NCBI GenBank assembly: GCA_009760855.2
Contig: WPIO01000024.1
Coordinates: 5,142,001-5,206,000 of the forward strand
Reading direction: 5' to 3'
Origin: Cristatella mucedo
Lineage: Eukaryota > Bryozoa > Phylactolaemata > Cristatellidae
Length of the DNA stretch: 64,000 bases
Both the position numbers and the translations under genes were made by a program. A model generated the notes under the pieces. It saw nothing but the letters and a program-made list of their open reading frames with translations. It searched no databases and was not told where the DNA came from. The first letter of the stretch is position 1. Each line of letters opens with the position of its first letter. Shown in pieces: positions 10,476 through 21,504 of this stretch.

Positions 10476-10936
10476 TGTGCGAATACTCCATATATATGCT
10501 AAAGTTCTAAAGAAATTGAGCTAGTCCCTGGGTCTTGCGCTCGTACTTCTGGACCGAGGTCGTAGTGCGACCGAGGACCTTGTGCCTCTGTATAAGCTAT
10601 TCTGTTTTTATCAACTTGCCTCTTATTTTAATTTTACTCCCCCTCTCCCCGTGAATCTGTGCAGCAAAGAGGCACAGTCGCCATTGCTTCCTCCCTGCAT
10701 TCTTATCTGAACAGCGAGAAGGGAGAGCGAGCGGTGGAAGGCGAGCACCAGGTGTCAAATCTCAAAGCCCCGTACGCAAGTGCCATCGTCTGCTACGCGT
10801 CCGGCATCACTCAGAGCGGCGCCGCAGAGACTTGGTGGCTCCTGCAATGCGCAGCCCACTGTCGATGCGCCCCGGAAGTGGCCCTCGAGGCGTCGCCTCG
10901 CGTTCGCCGGCGTCTATCTCTATCGCTCACCCGCAG

Positions 10937-11022
10937 ATGAACTGGCAAGGACGCTACAGGCCGATCGACGAGGCGAGGCTGCCGACGCTGCACGCCGCTC
11001 GGTCCGCTAAGGGAAAGCAAAG
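10937..11022 (+). CDS. Candidate exon of unidentified plus-strand gene 2
   Basis: Acceptor 'tatcgctcacccgcag' directly precedes ATG AAC TGG. The exon encodes MNWQGRYRPIDEARL and ends SAKGKQ plus two bases at donor AAAG|GTACTG. Those two bases join in phase with the exon at 13778. It may be internal, or the ATG may start translation. No family is recognised. Confidence 0.4.
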
Positions 11023-11373
11023 GTACTGCTGGGCGCTGCACCCTGGGCGGCTCCGTCAGCGACCGCTGTCAGCTCTGCACTGCTCTGCAGGATGCGCTGT
11101 TGCCAGCGGGCTGCACCTCGATGCGCTGTCGGTGCGTATCGAGCTGTCGCTTCGCCTCTCTGCGAAGCCCAAGCTTAACCGGGCGGCTTTCTCAATAGGT
11201 GGCGCAACGGCTTTCTCGAGCTTTCTCGAGCACTCTTTTCTTGCGTGGCCTCGTTTCCGTGCGACCTGTATCTACGGGGGAACGCTCTCCTCGGAAAATT
11301 ACAAAAACCCCAGGATCAGAATCAATCGAGAGAACGACGCAGTCTGCGAGCGATCCGTGCATGGTTGAAGCTA

Positions 11374-11399
11374 GAGACGTAGGCCTAGGCCTACGTCTC
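11374..11399. repeat. 26-bp perfect palindrome
   Basis: GAGACGTAGGCCT followed immediately by its exact reverse complement, with no spacer. Confidence 0.95.
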
Positions 11400-11599
11400 G
11401 GTGCTACAGCTCTGGTTTCGAGGCTGCAGGAAGTGTTTTAGGTTCGTACGCTCTTCACGTGGAAGTTTAGCGATTCTTGAGATTCCACCGTATATAAAGT
11501 TGCACTTGTATTTTAATTCGCTGCGGAAGGAGCTGAAAGAAAATAGCATCCCAGCGTGCTCTCGTCGTGCTCTCAGTTTTGCCATTCCTTCATTCCTAT

Positions 11600-11862
11600 C
11601 CAGTTCCATTCCTGTCCTACTCCATTCCTGCCCTACTCTATTCCTGTCCTACTCCATTCCTGTCCTACTCCATTCCTGTCCTACTCTATTCCTGTCCTAC
11701 TCCATTCCTGTCCTACTCTATTCCTGTCCTACTCCATTCCTGTCCTACTCTATTCCTATCCTACTCTATTCCTATCCTAGTTCTATTCCTATCCTACTCT
11801 ATTCCTATCCTACTCCATTCCTATCCAGTTCCATTCCTATCCTACTCTATTCCTATCCAACT
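11600..11862 (+). repeat. 16-bp minisatellite, about 16 units
   Basis: Tandem unit close to ATTCCTGTCCTACTCC, with variants GTCC to ATCC/GCCC and CTCC to CTCT/GTTC. The variants are spatially ordered: GTCC units on the left, ATCC units on the right. The open frames with recurring Ser-Ile-Pro-Val-Leu-Leu are a by-product of the repeat. Confidence 0.93.
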
Positions 11863-12199
11863 TATCAGTTTATACGCCAAAGACGATAGCAGACGGTGGC
11901 CGTTTGAATGACTTCTTACTAAAGGTTTTGTTGTCTCTTAAATGACGCGGGCTATGCTGCAGGGAAAAAGAGTAGACTGCTGGTCTGCTGGTCTGCAGGC
12001 TGTCTTTCAGCAGAAGTCACATGACATCTCACGTGACACCCGCGTCTTTTCTTGCTTAGGCCTGGAATATTTACTCGCAGCATTAGATCAATCTTTGCGA
12101 ATGGTCCTCTGTGTGCTGTGCTTGCTAACACTTTTCGGGTCATCGCTAACCGATTGACATGACTAACCAATTGAAACGACTAATCAATTGACTTGTAAC

Positions 12200-12268
12200 A
12201 TATGTCAAGTGCCTGGAGAGGGATATAGTTCTCTTAAGACGCTGTGAAAATGTTTTGTAATTATTACC
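12200..12268 (+). mobile_element. LINE/SINE-type 3' hairpin remnant
   Basis: 'gtcaagtgcctggagaggg', 'agttctcttaagacgctgtg' resembles the 3' hairpin of the LINE and SINE B without the head. Confidence 0.5.
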
Positions 12269-12344
12269 ATTGCAGACTATGCAAGAATAATAGCAAAAAC
12301 CGCACACCCTGTTAGTACTCAAAGTGGGTGTGAGTCACGTCTCT

Positions 12345-12560
12345 TTGTTATTTAATGCAGCGTAATGTAACGTCTCTCCGCCTGTAACTCCACAACTCAT
12401 AAAGACTGTGTGGGTGTTACGAAGGAAAGTTTTGTTTTGTGAAGTCAAAGCCTAAGCGGGAAGTGGGAAGGAAAGTGGGAAGCATAGCAGAGTCAGGAGA
12501 GCAGTTGATGTAGTGAGTAGCATGGAAGTAGCCGCTCAGGTGGATGGAAAGGATGCTGCG
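12345..12560 (-). repeat. Unnamed interspersed repeat C
   Basis: The reverse complement matches 26480-26770: 'gtaactccaca', 'gtgggtgttac', 'gcctaagcgg', 'gggaag' and 'agtcaggagagca' occur in the same order. A further minus-strand copy is at 41685-41835. Confidence 0.7.
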
Positions 12561-13340
12561 TACAAAGTGTAAAGTGAGTTCCACAATCTAGGTTCTGCAG
12601 AGCAGTAGTGTCAGCTCTACTTTCAGCGGTCCTCGGTTCAACTCCCAGAGGTGCTGCGGTCTTCATTTGGGATGTTTAGAGTTATTTATATATAAACCGA
12701 CTGAAGGTTTAGCCCCCTTTTTAAGACCCTTATGTGTTCTGTACAAAAGCATACATGCTCGGTTGTGAAATCTCTCTTTTCCACTTTCCAAAAAAATATT
12801 AGTGAATTATGCTTTATATACCTGCACATATGCTGCGTATATACACCTAACTCTAAGTAACAAAAGTGTACTCCATATTTTTACTGAGTATAAAGTATTA
12901 TTTCGCACTTTATTTTTCCTAAAAAATTTAAAATTGGCCATTACTGAGAGTAAACTTTACTTTTGTGAGCGGGACGGTGATAAATCTTAAACCAAAGGTT
13001 GTATTCAAAATCCCTATAGATATAGCTATGGCCAATCGTTAAATGTTAAATAAAGGATTCATATTTTTCTACGAAATGTTTTCATTTTTTGCATTATCAC
13101 ACTAATAAATCATACTTTTTGTCATACAAACCCAACAATCTACACTGTCTGATATATCTCTGTTTATTGCGGATTGCTAAGCGAAGTTATCGAGGTATTA
13201 ATCAGGGGATCGTTCTATGCATTAATACATCGATATCATCATTACTTTTCCCGTTTATACCAAAACTTTCATTATAATGTACGGATAAAGTATACATACG
13301 CGGCTACATTTCCATGCACCCATACTAATGATGTATACGA
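12560..13340. other. AT-rich unique DNA, nothing recognised
   Basis: Low-GC sequence with short open frames only. It lies within the inferred intron between exons 10937 and 13778. Confidence 0.4.
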
Positions 13341-13344
13341 AACA

Positions 13345-13735
13345 TAAAAAAAATAATAATACATTTGATGTAGCGCCCTTTAGAGAACTCGATCTCCTTC
13401 TAGGCGCTTTACGTTTGCTGTAAAGGAAGCACCATCGAATGGTTAGTGGCAGCATGCTCAAGAACGGCAAGCATAACGTGGTTAGGGGTAACTTAATAAT
13501 AATAATAATAATGCATTTGATAAAGCGCCCTCAGAGAACTCAATCTCTTTCTAGGCGCTTCACGTAACTTGCACAGTGTCAGCTTCAGCACGCATAAGCG
13601 CACAAAGGACGAATCACACGAACCCCTAAATGCTGTGATAAATATATGCATTTTTAGCTTCTTTTTAAATGTGGTCAAGTCAGTGGATGTCGTGACGCAA
13701 GCTGTGAGTTGCAGGCTTTGGAAAGATTGAGTTGC
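13345..13735 (-). mobile_element. Two L2-like LINE 3' fragments
   Basis: Two minus-strand tails start at about 13345 and 13495. The second continues into the coding end ('aaatgtggtcaagtcagtgg', 'gacgcaagctgtgagttgca'). Both carry the hairpin and the TAA/TTA repeat. Confidence 0.8.
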
Positions 13736-13777
13736 ACACTTTGTACTTTTAACGATCTTCGCACTAAACTCCCACAG

Positions 13778-13905
13778 CTCTCGCACGGATGACAAGGACG
13801 ACGGGAGCAGCCGGTCGCTGGTGCTGGAAGTGACGACCGCCGACGGAGGCGGAGGCGGCGGGGCCGCGTACGAGGACGCTCGCGCGAGCCCTGGCTCCGG
13901 CGAAG
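13778..13905 (+). CDS. Candidate exon of unidentified plus-strand gene 2
   Basis: Acceptor 'actaaactcccacag' and donor GAAG|GTAGTC. Needs two incoming bases, supplied by the exon ending at 11022, and leaves one. It encodes SRTDDKDDGSSRSLVLEVTT, then a run of six glycines and AAYEDARASPGSGE. Acidic and Gly-rich, probably disordered. The same frame stays open through the donor to 14189, but that part is Arg-rich and looks like intron. Confidence 0.5.
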
Positions 13906-14434
13906 GTAGTCGCCTGCGCCACCGCCATCGCTCTCCGCGTCGTTCTCCTAATAATCGATTTGCGTCCGGCTGGTCGCGCGCGACTGCCCCGTCGCGTAGC
14001 ACACGCGGGTCGTCCTTCTCGCTTCCCGATCGCTACTCGTCGCACCAACGCTGGCGATCGCGGCGCCCAACGATTTCGAACCGCTTGAGCCTCGTGAGGC
14101 GCCGCCGCCTCCGTCGTCGCGTCGCGCGTCGAGGAATCACATTCGTTCATCTTCTGTGGATTCCTGCAGAAGTGGGCAGGTGGCGGTGACAGTTCGTTTG
14201 TGCGGTTATTCATAATTATCTATGGTTTCGAATGCAGGCTTTATGCGCTACATTACTTCACTATACAGTCTACGCTTGCCTGTAGAAGTCTTCAAACTGT
14301 TCGGTCCTCTATATCCTAATCCGTCCTTATGTCCTGTCTCGCTCTGTCTGTTTGTCACACCCACATGCACAGTCAGTCTCTATAAATCTCTCTTGTGGGC
14401 ACACCATATCTCCCTCTTTCTCTTTGTCTCTCTC

Positions 14435-14542
<108 letters not shown>

Positions 14543-14782
14543 ATATAGTAGTCTCTATGTGTCTGTCTGCGTCGGCGGCGTCGCGCCCGAGCGACAGGGT
14601 AAAAGGGGTGGGCGTGGGCGGAGAGGGCAGATCATAATGGCGAGCGCAACGCGTCGTCCTCTGGGAAAAGCTCAACGCTGGAGAACGGCGAGCGCTGACG
14701 GTTGATTGAAGCGCTGGGAATCGGCAGGCGCGGTGGACGAGATATGGGGGGGGGGGGCTGGCGGGGTCCGCCACCTTCCCAG

Positions 14783-14994
14783 TAACCCCGGTAAATCTTG
14801 CACTTCCGCCGCGCGTTTCGCCGTCGCGACCCGTCGCCGAGCCTTCGTTCTGGTCGGGCGCTCCAGGTGGCGACGTCGGCTCGGCGCTTCCGTCGACGGC
14901 ACAAATGTCGGCGGTTCGAAAAATGGTGGAGAAGTGGCAAAGCTTAGTTCGAGAAAAGAAGAAAACCTTCACTCCGGTTGAAGACTTTGCCAAG
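14783..14994 (+). CDS. Candidate exon of unidentified plus-strand gene 2 (basic helix)
   Basis: Acceptor 'gccaccttcccag'; two incoming bases join the G left by exon 13905 (GTA, Val). There are 70 further codons: a Pro/Ser-rich part (PPRVSPSRPVAEPSFWSG) then a strongly helical basic part (RKMVEKWQSLVREKKKTFTP, ending EDFAK). The donor AAG|GTCTTT is weak. The same frame would otherwise stop at a TAG near 15037. The helix looks like a real domain, but I cannot name the family. Confidence 0.55.
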
Positions 14995-15139
14995 GTCTTT
15001 GCCGCATTGTCTTTGGCGGCGGTCGCCCGCGGGGGATAGGAGGGGGCGTTGGTGGGATGGGAGCTGGTGGTACGGATTGGTGCTTGCAGCCTCCCTCAGG
15101 GTGCCTGCGTTCGCGTCCACTCCGACGTTTCAATTGCAG

Positions 15140-15193
15140 ACCGACAGTCAACGGCAAGCCATCATTGGCTTAAAAGAAAGCATGAGCCTGCAG
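15140..15193 (+). CDS. Candidate 54-bp exon of unidentified plus-strand gene 2
   Basis: Acceptor 'cgtttcaattgcag' and donor CAG|GTGCGT, phase 0 at both ends. It encodes TDSQRQAIIGLKESMSLQ. The other two frames give a stop or Arg/His-rich nonsense. It joins in phase with the exons on both sides. Confidence 0.55.
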
Positions 15194-15299
15194 GTGCGTG
15201 CCGTTCAGGCGTCGCCGCGTACCGCCGCGGGTGACGACGCCTACACCCAGGACTCAAAACGCCTCGCTGTTCTCGCGAACCTGACTTGGCTCTCCACCG

Positions 15300-15832
15300 A
15301 GCAGCATATTTACTTAAAGTTTTATTTACTTCAAGTTTTGTCACTAACTTTTAGGTCTCTTTATTTTCTGGCTCCATTCGATACGTACGAACTACTTTCC
15401 AGCCAGTCTAGGCATGAAACAACCCACTTTTCTTACTCTAGTAGCTTAGCTGTGCTGTTAAAAAACTTCAAATCTTGCGGAGACCGTGCCTTTAGTTTGC
15501 ATTCTCCCAAAGCCTATAGCTTACTTCCGAATGACGTCGGTATATACCCTGACTTGACATTTAAAACGAAGCTTAAATGTGCCCGACGAAAGCATTTTCC
15601 AGATTCGCGTGTATTGTCCTTAGTGTGCCTGTGTGTGCTGACACTGTAAAGTCATCACCAAGCAACTGACCTGCTTACTTTACAGCACGTTAAAATTGTC
15701 TAGAACGAGGTTTCGTTTTCTTAGGGAGCAATCAAAATTCCTTTGCAGCAAATGTAAAGCGCTTAAGAAAGAGAATGAGTTCTCTGAGAGCGCTTTATCA
15801 AGTGCATTATTTTTATTACTATTATAAATGCC
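15300..15832 (+). mobile_element. L2-like LINE fragment, plus strand
   Basis: The decayed C-terminal coding end ('ctttatttt', 'caaatcttgcggagaccg', 'gcctttagtttg') is followed by the spacer with 'ctgtgtgtgctgacactg' and the 3' hairpin plus TTA tail at 15745-15830. Confidence 0.85.
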
Positions 15833-16166
15833 TTATTATCGTAATGGTTTCTGTTATTATTTTGTGGAAACTCAGGCTGCAAAACTTTTGACGCTGGCAG
15901 GGTCTACTACTTGGTTACCCCAAGGTCTCACTTGCCGGCAGCTCCGACATGGCAGGATGTACGACGTACATCGCCATGTCGCCCTGGAAGCTTCCTGGAA
16001 GCTTCCTGGAAGCCCCCGTAGCTGAGCGCTAGAGCTGAGTTTCGCTTTTCATGATGGGCTACCGTTGAAGTCATCGTGTCGTCGTCTTCGTCTTGATTCC
16101 ATTTTTTTAAAGCTTCATGCACCAGGTGGCTTCCGGTTTCAGCTTCCCATGCCTATCGTCTGGCAG

Positions 16167-16209
16167 GTGCGAGAGGAGGCCATTGCGGTGCTGCAGAACG
16201 TCGCTAAAG
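16167..16209 (+). CDS. Candidate 43-bp exon of unidentified plus-strand gene 2
   Basis: Acceptor 'gcctatcgtctggcag', donor AAAG|GTAAGG. It encodes VREEAIAVLQNVAK plus one base, the look of one HEAT/ARM-type helix, and follows in phase after ...SMSLQ of the exon ending at 15193. No later exon was found before the convergent PLC gene, so the 3' end is unplaced. Confidence 0.5.
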
Positions 16210-16267
16210 GTAAGGCCCGCCGAATAGTGGAATTATATATTACATAGATTACCCAGTAATTATAATT

Positions 16268-16339
16268 ATATAAAATTTTTTCTATATATTATATATAATA
16301 TATATATATATATTATATTATATATATAATATATAGAAA
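16268..16339. repeat. AT-rich inverted repeat
   Basis: TTTTTCTATATATTATATATA on the left pairs with a TATATATAATATATAGAAAAA-type arm on the right, a long imperfect TA hairpin. Confidence 0.8.
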
Positions 16340-16439
16340 AAGATAATAATGGTGAACAGATTGCGGATTCCCCATCGGAGTTGGCCAATGCATAGCCGTG
16401 GTCGAGGAGAGGGGACTCGAGTGGGAGAGAGGGGCGAAG

Positions 16440-16665
16440 GAAGTCGTGCTCCTATCTAGCAAATGTAAAACACCTAGAGAGAGAGATTGAGTTCTTTGAG
16501 GGCGCTTGATCAAGTGTGTTATTATTGTTATTATTATTATTATTATTATTACTAAAGAGTTTTGTACCTTTGGTAAGCTCCCGATTGCATTGGCCGGTAT
16601 ATCTGCAAGCAGCGAGTTGCAAAAGTTGAGATTGAATGCCAAAAATGAATGAACCACCTATATGG
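16440..16665 (+). mobile_element. LINE 3' tail (plus) next to a minus LINE scrap
   Basis: At 16450-16560 the 3' hairpin and TTA tail lie on the plus strand. At 16590-16660 a minus-strand scrap ('gcaagcagcgagttgcaaaa') matches the LINE coding region. Confidence 0.7.
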
Positions 16666-16706
16666 ACGTGATATACTTGTCTTGGAGGCTGGCCTGAAAC
16701 CTTACA

Positions 16707-16845
16707 TAACGGTTAGGTTTCAGCAACACAATCTGTAACAGCCGTGTGCCGGACGACTATATGCCGAGGTTTACCAGCGCGTTCTCCTAAGCAAATCGCA
16801 GTTGTGAACGGCATAAATTAACGGCTCTCCTGATGATACAATGTT
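16707..16845. repeat. Unnamed repeat E, short copy
   Basis: Matches 20457-20568 at roughly nine bases in ten, including 'tttaccagcgcgttctcct' and 'gaacggcataaatta'. The following words 'ctcctgatgatacaatg' match 20707-20724, so this copy lacks about 134 bases present there. Confidence 0.85.
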
Positions 16846-17339
16846 GCATATCTGAGGGTAGACAGACTTGGCCTATATGGGCTGCTTTACTTGATACCAT
16901 TTGCGACTTGTACTAACTGGATCAGTCAGTCACTCCAGCTTTATACAATTAATAAGTTTGCTTCTCTCTCTATCTATCTATCTATCTCTCTCTTTCTCGA
17001 TATTTGGTTTTGAATAGCGTCCTACTCCGACAAGTTTTGAACACTAACTCGAAAGTTCTGTCAAAAAGTGTGACCTCCATCGCTTTGGCAAGAGGCACTC
17101 GATGCTTGCCTAAAACGCCCGGCATTCGTCCGACTCCGACCGTTGTTGGCTGTCGGCCAAATGAGCGCTCAGCTTTCGCAGCGAATAGTTGCAGTAGCGA
17201 CGAGGGGCTCGCACCGGAGCGCTCCAGCGATCAGCCTGAAGTTTCTTCCGCTACGCTAGTCAGACTGCTGTGGCGGATGTGGTCGTCGAGTGAAATTTTA
17301 CTTTGGCACCTATTATATATATTTAGCTATTTCGTACAG

Positions 17340-17590
17340 ATGCTATGGAATACATGCCGGCAGTCTATTTTGAGCGTTAAGATTTTCATTTTCTGAGTCA
17401 CACCACGTTTGCCCATAACTAGTAAGTTGGTTTTTATAGTCGTTCGAATTTGAGAAACTTTGCTGCCGTCCACATGCGGATGTCAGCAATAAATGCAGAA
17501 TAGAGTTAAGTGAATTTGAGGTGCTGGAAGGGTGGAAGAGATAAAAGCATAGGCACAGCTATGCGTCACTTACTTTTTCTATTTGTAGTA
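17340..17590 (-). mobile_element. L2-like LINE fragment
   Basis: Reverse-strand match to the RT region around 18950-19140 ('gtttgcccataactagtaag', 'tttgctgccgtccacatg', 'gaggtgctggaagg'). Confidence 0.8.
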
Positions 17591-18040
17591 TATCGGAAGA
17601 AATTTGGTAATAATCACAGACTGACACTGGAGGCCAAGACCAGGATAACGAAGATCAAGTTAGAGCTAGGGTTACCCTGAGCTCTGAGCTGGGCTTACCC
17701 TAAGCTCTGTTCGTTTCGAGCCCAGGCGAAGCTCAGGGTTGGCCGACTGGTGTAAGTCCAACTTCTGCTCGGCTGCAAACTACCGTGGCTACCGACTAAG
17801 ATGGAAAAAATGGCATATCTATTGAAAGTCTTTTTGGGGTGGCATTTTAAAGATATTTTCCAATCACCCAAAACACCAATTTGACATTTTCTTTGTATCT
17901 GTTGCTGCCCGTTGCTGCAAGACAAGATTCGTGGTCGCCTTGCAGCCGAGTTATCATGAACGCACCATAATAAAGATTCCTGAACAGCACGGACTCAGAA
18001 TCGAAGTTCAATTCTCAGCTTCGCAGTAGCTGCCTTGCTG

Positions 18041-19495
18041 ACTATTAATATTAATAATGTACTTGATAAAGTGCCCTCAGAGAACTTAATCTCTTTCTAG
18101 GCGCTTTACATTTGCTGCAAAGTGAAATGCAATTGAATGGTAAGTAAAATCATGCTGGAAAAACAAACAAAATGAATAACATGGTTAGGGGTGACATGCA
18201 CAGGTCAGCATGCAAATGTGGTTAGTGGCAGCATGGACAGTGTCAGCACGCATAAGCACATGAAGGACGAATCACAGGGACTCACTAAACGCTGTCCTAA
18301 ATAGGTGTGTTTTTAAGTTCCCTTTTAATGTGGTGAGGTCAGGGGATGTTCTGACGCAGGTCGGGAGGCAGTTCCAGGCTTTGGGAGCATACGAACTAAA
18401 TGCACGGTCTCCAAAGGATTTAAGGTTTGTACGAGGTATTTCCAGACTGTTGGGTTCCGAAAAGCGGGTGGTACGATGCTTGGCCTGATGGGGGAGTATG
18501 TCGGAGAGATAGGCTGGAGCTATAGAATGAAGGGACCTAAAAGTGAGCGACAAAACCTTGAAGTCAATCCTTTGCTTGACTGGTAGCCAGTGCAGGTCGG
18601 CGAGAAGTGGAGTAATGTAGCAACTGCGATGCTCACGACAGACAAGCCTAGCTGCAGAGTTTTGCACCAGCTGCAATCGCCTGATCGCACATGCTGGTAG
18701 GCCAGTAAGCAGTGAGTTGCAGAAGTCGAGACGAGATGTCACGAATGCACGGACCAACTTGGACGTGGTATCCTTATCTAAACAAGTCCGAATTTTAGCA
18801 ATATTATGAAGCTGAAAATAGGCAGATTTGACCGTGGAGCTGATATGGTCGTCTAACGAGAGGTCGCTTTGGAATATGACACCTAGATTTCGTGATGATT
18901 CAACAGGAGATATGCTGGCAGAGCCAATTTTGAGCGTCAGCCTTTCCAATCTCTGAAGCACACGGGGTTTGCCCATAACTAGTAAGTTAGTTTTGTCATC
19001 GTTTAGTTTTAAAAAATTTGCTGCCATCCATGTGCGGATGTCATCAATGCATGCAGCTAGTGAGTTGAGAGAATTCGAGGTGCTCGAAGGCTGTGAGGGA
19101 TCAAAGCAAAGGTACAACTGAGTGTCATCCGCATAGAAGTGAAAGCCTAGTTTGTGTTTGGCAATCACATCAGCAAGAGGGAGAGTATAAACCGTAAAAA
19201 GAACCGGACCTAGCACGGTGCCCTGAGGTACTCCATATTTCAGAGGTACTTCAGATGATCTTTGTCCATTCACGTCAATACTCTGGAGTCTCCCACTGAG
19301 ATAGGACCTGAACCACTGCAGAGCAGTGCCAGTGATGCCCGGGCGAAATGAGAGGCGCTCTAGAAGAATTTTGTGATCGATGGTGTCAAAAGCTGCCGAA
19401 AGATCGAGAAAAACAAGCAGAGACACTTTACCCGTGTCTGCATTCCTAAGTAGGTCGTTGTATATCCTAAGCAAGCGAATGACCGCTGCATTTCA
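18041..19495 (-). mobile_element. L2-like LINE with open reverse transcriptase frame
   Basis: This is the best-preserved LINE. A 400-codon frame (19474 down to 18272) covers the RT from motif A (FLDLSAAFDTIDH) through the SYLSGRLQ and GVPQGTVLGP motifs, the catalytic YADD box (FHFYADDTQLYL), the thumb, and the family end SFGDRAFSSYAPKAWNCLP. It lacks the endonuclease and N-terminal RT, so it is 5' truncated, as usual for target-primed insertions. The 3' UTR has 'cataagcacatgaaggacga', the terminal hairpin and TTA-like repeats. The CR1/L2 superfamily call rests on the FLDLSAAFDTIDH and CR1/L2-type C-terminal motifs. Confidence 0.92.
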
Positions 19496-19645
19496 GAAGC
19501 CTACTACGCCCTGATTTCGTGGAGGTTCCTTAGCTGAAAGTAGGCCAACTTGACAGTGGAGGAAATGTACTCATCCAATGGCAAATCATTTTGGAATAGT
19601 ATGCCTAGATTACGGGCAGAATCTGAGTCCAAAATAATTTTATTT
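19495..19645 (-). mobile_element. Additional LINE fragment
   Basis: 'agctgaaagtaggccaact', 'tttggaatagtatgcctaga' correspond to the middle of the RT on the minus strand, abutting the truncated 5' end of the preceding copy. Confidence 0.7.
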
Positions 19646-19649
19646 ACTA

Positions 19650-19760
19650 TGTTATGGTCAGTTGTCAATCACGAAAACTCGGGACTGCATTTATAAATTG
19701 TCCGTCTTTCAAAAGGCGAACTTTCAAATTTAGGACTATTTTTTGGACATTCCATGGAAT
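19650..19760. repeat. Unnamed repeat F, copy 1
   Basis: Shares 'gtcaatcacgaaaactcggg', 'ttgtccgtctttcaaaa' and 'tttttggacattcc' in order with 21260-21390. Confidence 0.8.
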
Positions 19761-20224
19761 TATGTGTTATGCTCTCACCTGATGGGATTTAGCTTCTTTA
19801 ACATTTATTGATATTTCTTTAATACCAAGGGAACGATCGTCATGCAAATTAGTACAAGCAGCAAGGGCGACCGCTATCTATTGATGTAACTAGAGCTGTC
19901 ATGCTGACCTCCTGATAAGCGTAAGAGTGAAGGTCACGTTTTCACTGGTCTTCAACCAAAATGGCTTTTTTGCACAATCAACAGATTCAGTACAAGACCC
20001 TGTAAAAATATACATAACATGTCAAAAAATACAGGACTATTGGCTTATGTAGATGCCCTATCCAAAAAGGAAATAAAAAAATTATTTAACATATCAAAGT
20101 GTGCATAAATCTGCAAAATCAAGTTCATTTAAGGACATCTGCAGCTAAACTTACGAAACCTACAACTAAAATGAGCTTGGTGCATAAACCAGTCGAGCCC
20201 AGCTTGTACTCCAAGTTTCACGTC

Positions 20225-20338
20225 GATGGGATAGAAACGTCGGTTGGCGATCCTTTGTTGCCACTGCAAGCAGTGGTGTTAGCCGTAAACGCTAGTCTGT
20301 CGGTATACAAATTCGGCTGTCGAATCAGCTAGGGTTTT
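20225..20338 (+). mobile_element. SINE family A, head-less fragment
   Basis: Contains the family body ('ggttggcgatcctttgttgc', 'ctgcaagcagtggtg', 'aatcagctagg') without the tRNA-like head. Confidence 0.75.
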
Positions 20339-20456
20339 TGATAGATTGGGGTAGAGGGGGAGAAAGACACTAATAAGTAAGCCAGCACCATGTATCGCAT
20401 AAATATTTCCATAAATTGACAAATTAAAATCTTTAGAACTTAATGAACATTTCCTG

Positions 20457-20726
20457 ACCGTTAGATTTCAGCAACACAACCTGCAACGACCATGTGCCGG
20501 ACGGCTATATGTCGGGGTTTACCAGCGCGTTCTCCTGAGCAAATCGCAGATATGAACGGCATAAATTAGAAATTGAAATCACCCTAATTTCCTTTGAACA
20601 TGAATGAATCAAAATTTGCAGACTGATTATTAGGGAACGACGCGATAGTTCAATGTAACGTCGGAGTCTAACTATCGGTGGCTGACTGGGTAAAATTGCC
20701 TCTCGGCTTTCCTGATGGTACAATGG
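20457..20726. repeat. Unnamed repeat E, long copy
   Basis: Homologue of 16707-16845 with an extra segment at about 20569-20702. I see no coding content. Confidence 0.8.
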
Positions 20727-21259
20727 CTTCCTCCGGAATTAGATAAGCAGTCCCGCGATTCAATACGTGTGATGACTCCTTTGCTACTACGGCCCTGGTG
20801 GCAGTTAATTATACTATTCCTAACGATAGTCTAGTTGCCAAAAGGTAGTCATTTAAGGTTTGAAGGCGGGCTCATCACGACTAATGTGACCATACGTATG
20901 GCGAGTAAATAAGAAGGTAAAGCCTTATATTGCTGTTTGCCAAAGGTAGAGCCTTATATGGCTGTTTGCAAAAAGTGGGCTACTTCCCATGGGGGCTGGG
21001 CTTTTGTTTTTCGGGCTCGGGTTTGCGCCTTTTTGATTATTATAATTACCAGTCGGAGAGTTGACCGTGAGGGGCATGTCATTATTCGGGAAATATTGCG
21101 TTTTATCACTGTTTCAAGTGATGGTCCGGCGTCGATTTAGGGCTGAATAATTTGCATTGATAGTTCTGAGAAAAAGACAGTTCCGTCGCCATTATATTTC
21201 CCAGAAACTCATATTGTTGAGCTCGATGTACTACTTACGATGACCATTTGTCTAAAAAA

Positions 21260-21390
21260 ATAATTGTATTTATCATGTTCCAGTCATTTGTCAATCACGA
21301 AAACTCGGGATTGCATTCAGAACTTGTCCGTCTTTCAAAAAGCAGTTTTCCAAAAACTTCCAAATTTTGAACCATTTTTGGACATTCCCC
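21260..21390. repeat. Unnamed repeat F, copy 2
   Basis: Matches 19650-19760 with some length differences in the middle. Confidence 0.8.
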
Positions 21391-21416
21391 CTAGCTGAAC
21401 TAATCTTGTGGGTTAC

Positions 21417-21500
21417 TTTGCTGGGCTTCGAGATCGTTCGACAGGAGAGAAGTGCAGCCGCAAGCAACTGGTCGACGTCCTCGAAGTAGAGCAGATAACT
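21417..21500 (-). CDS. Weak candidate exon, minus strand
   Basis: Between acceptor 'cagcaatgctag' and donor AAA|GTAACC lie 84 bases that read SYLLYFEDVDQLLAAALL... in phase 0 to 0. The composition is protein-like, but the acceptor has a poor pyrimidine tract and no flanking exon is established. Confidence 0.22.
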
Positions 21501-21504
21501 CTAG

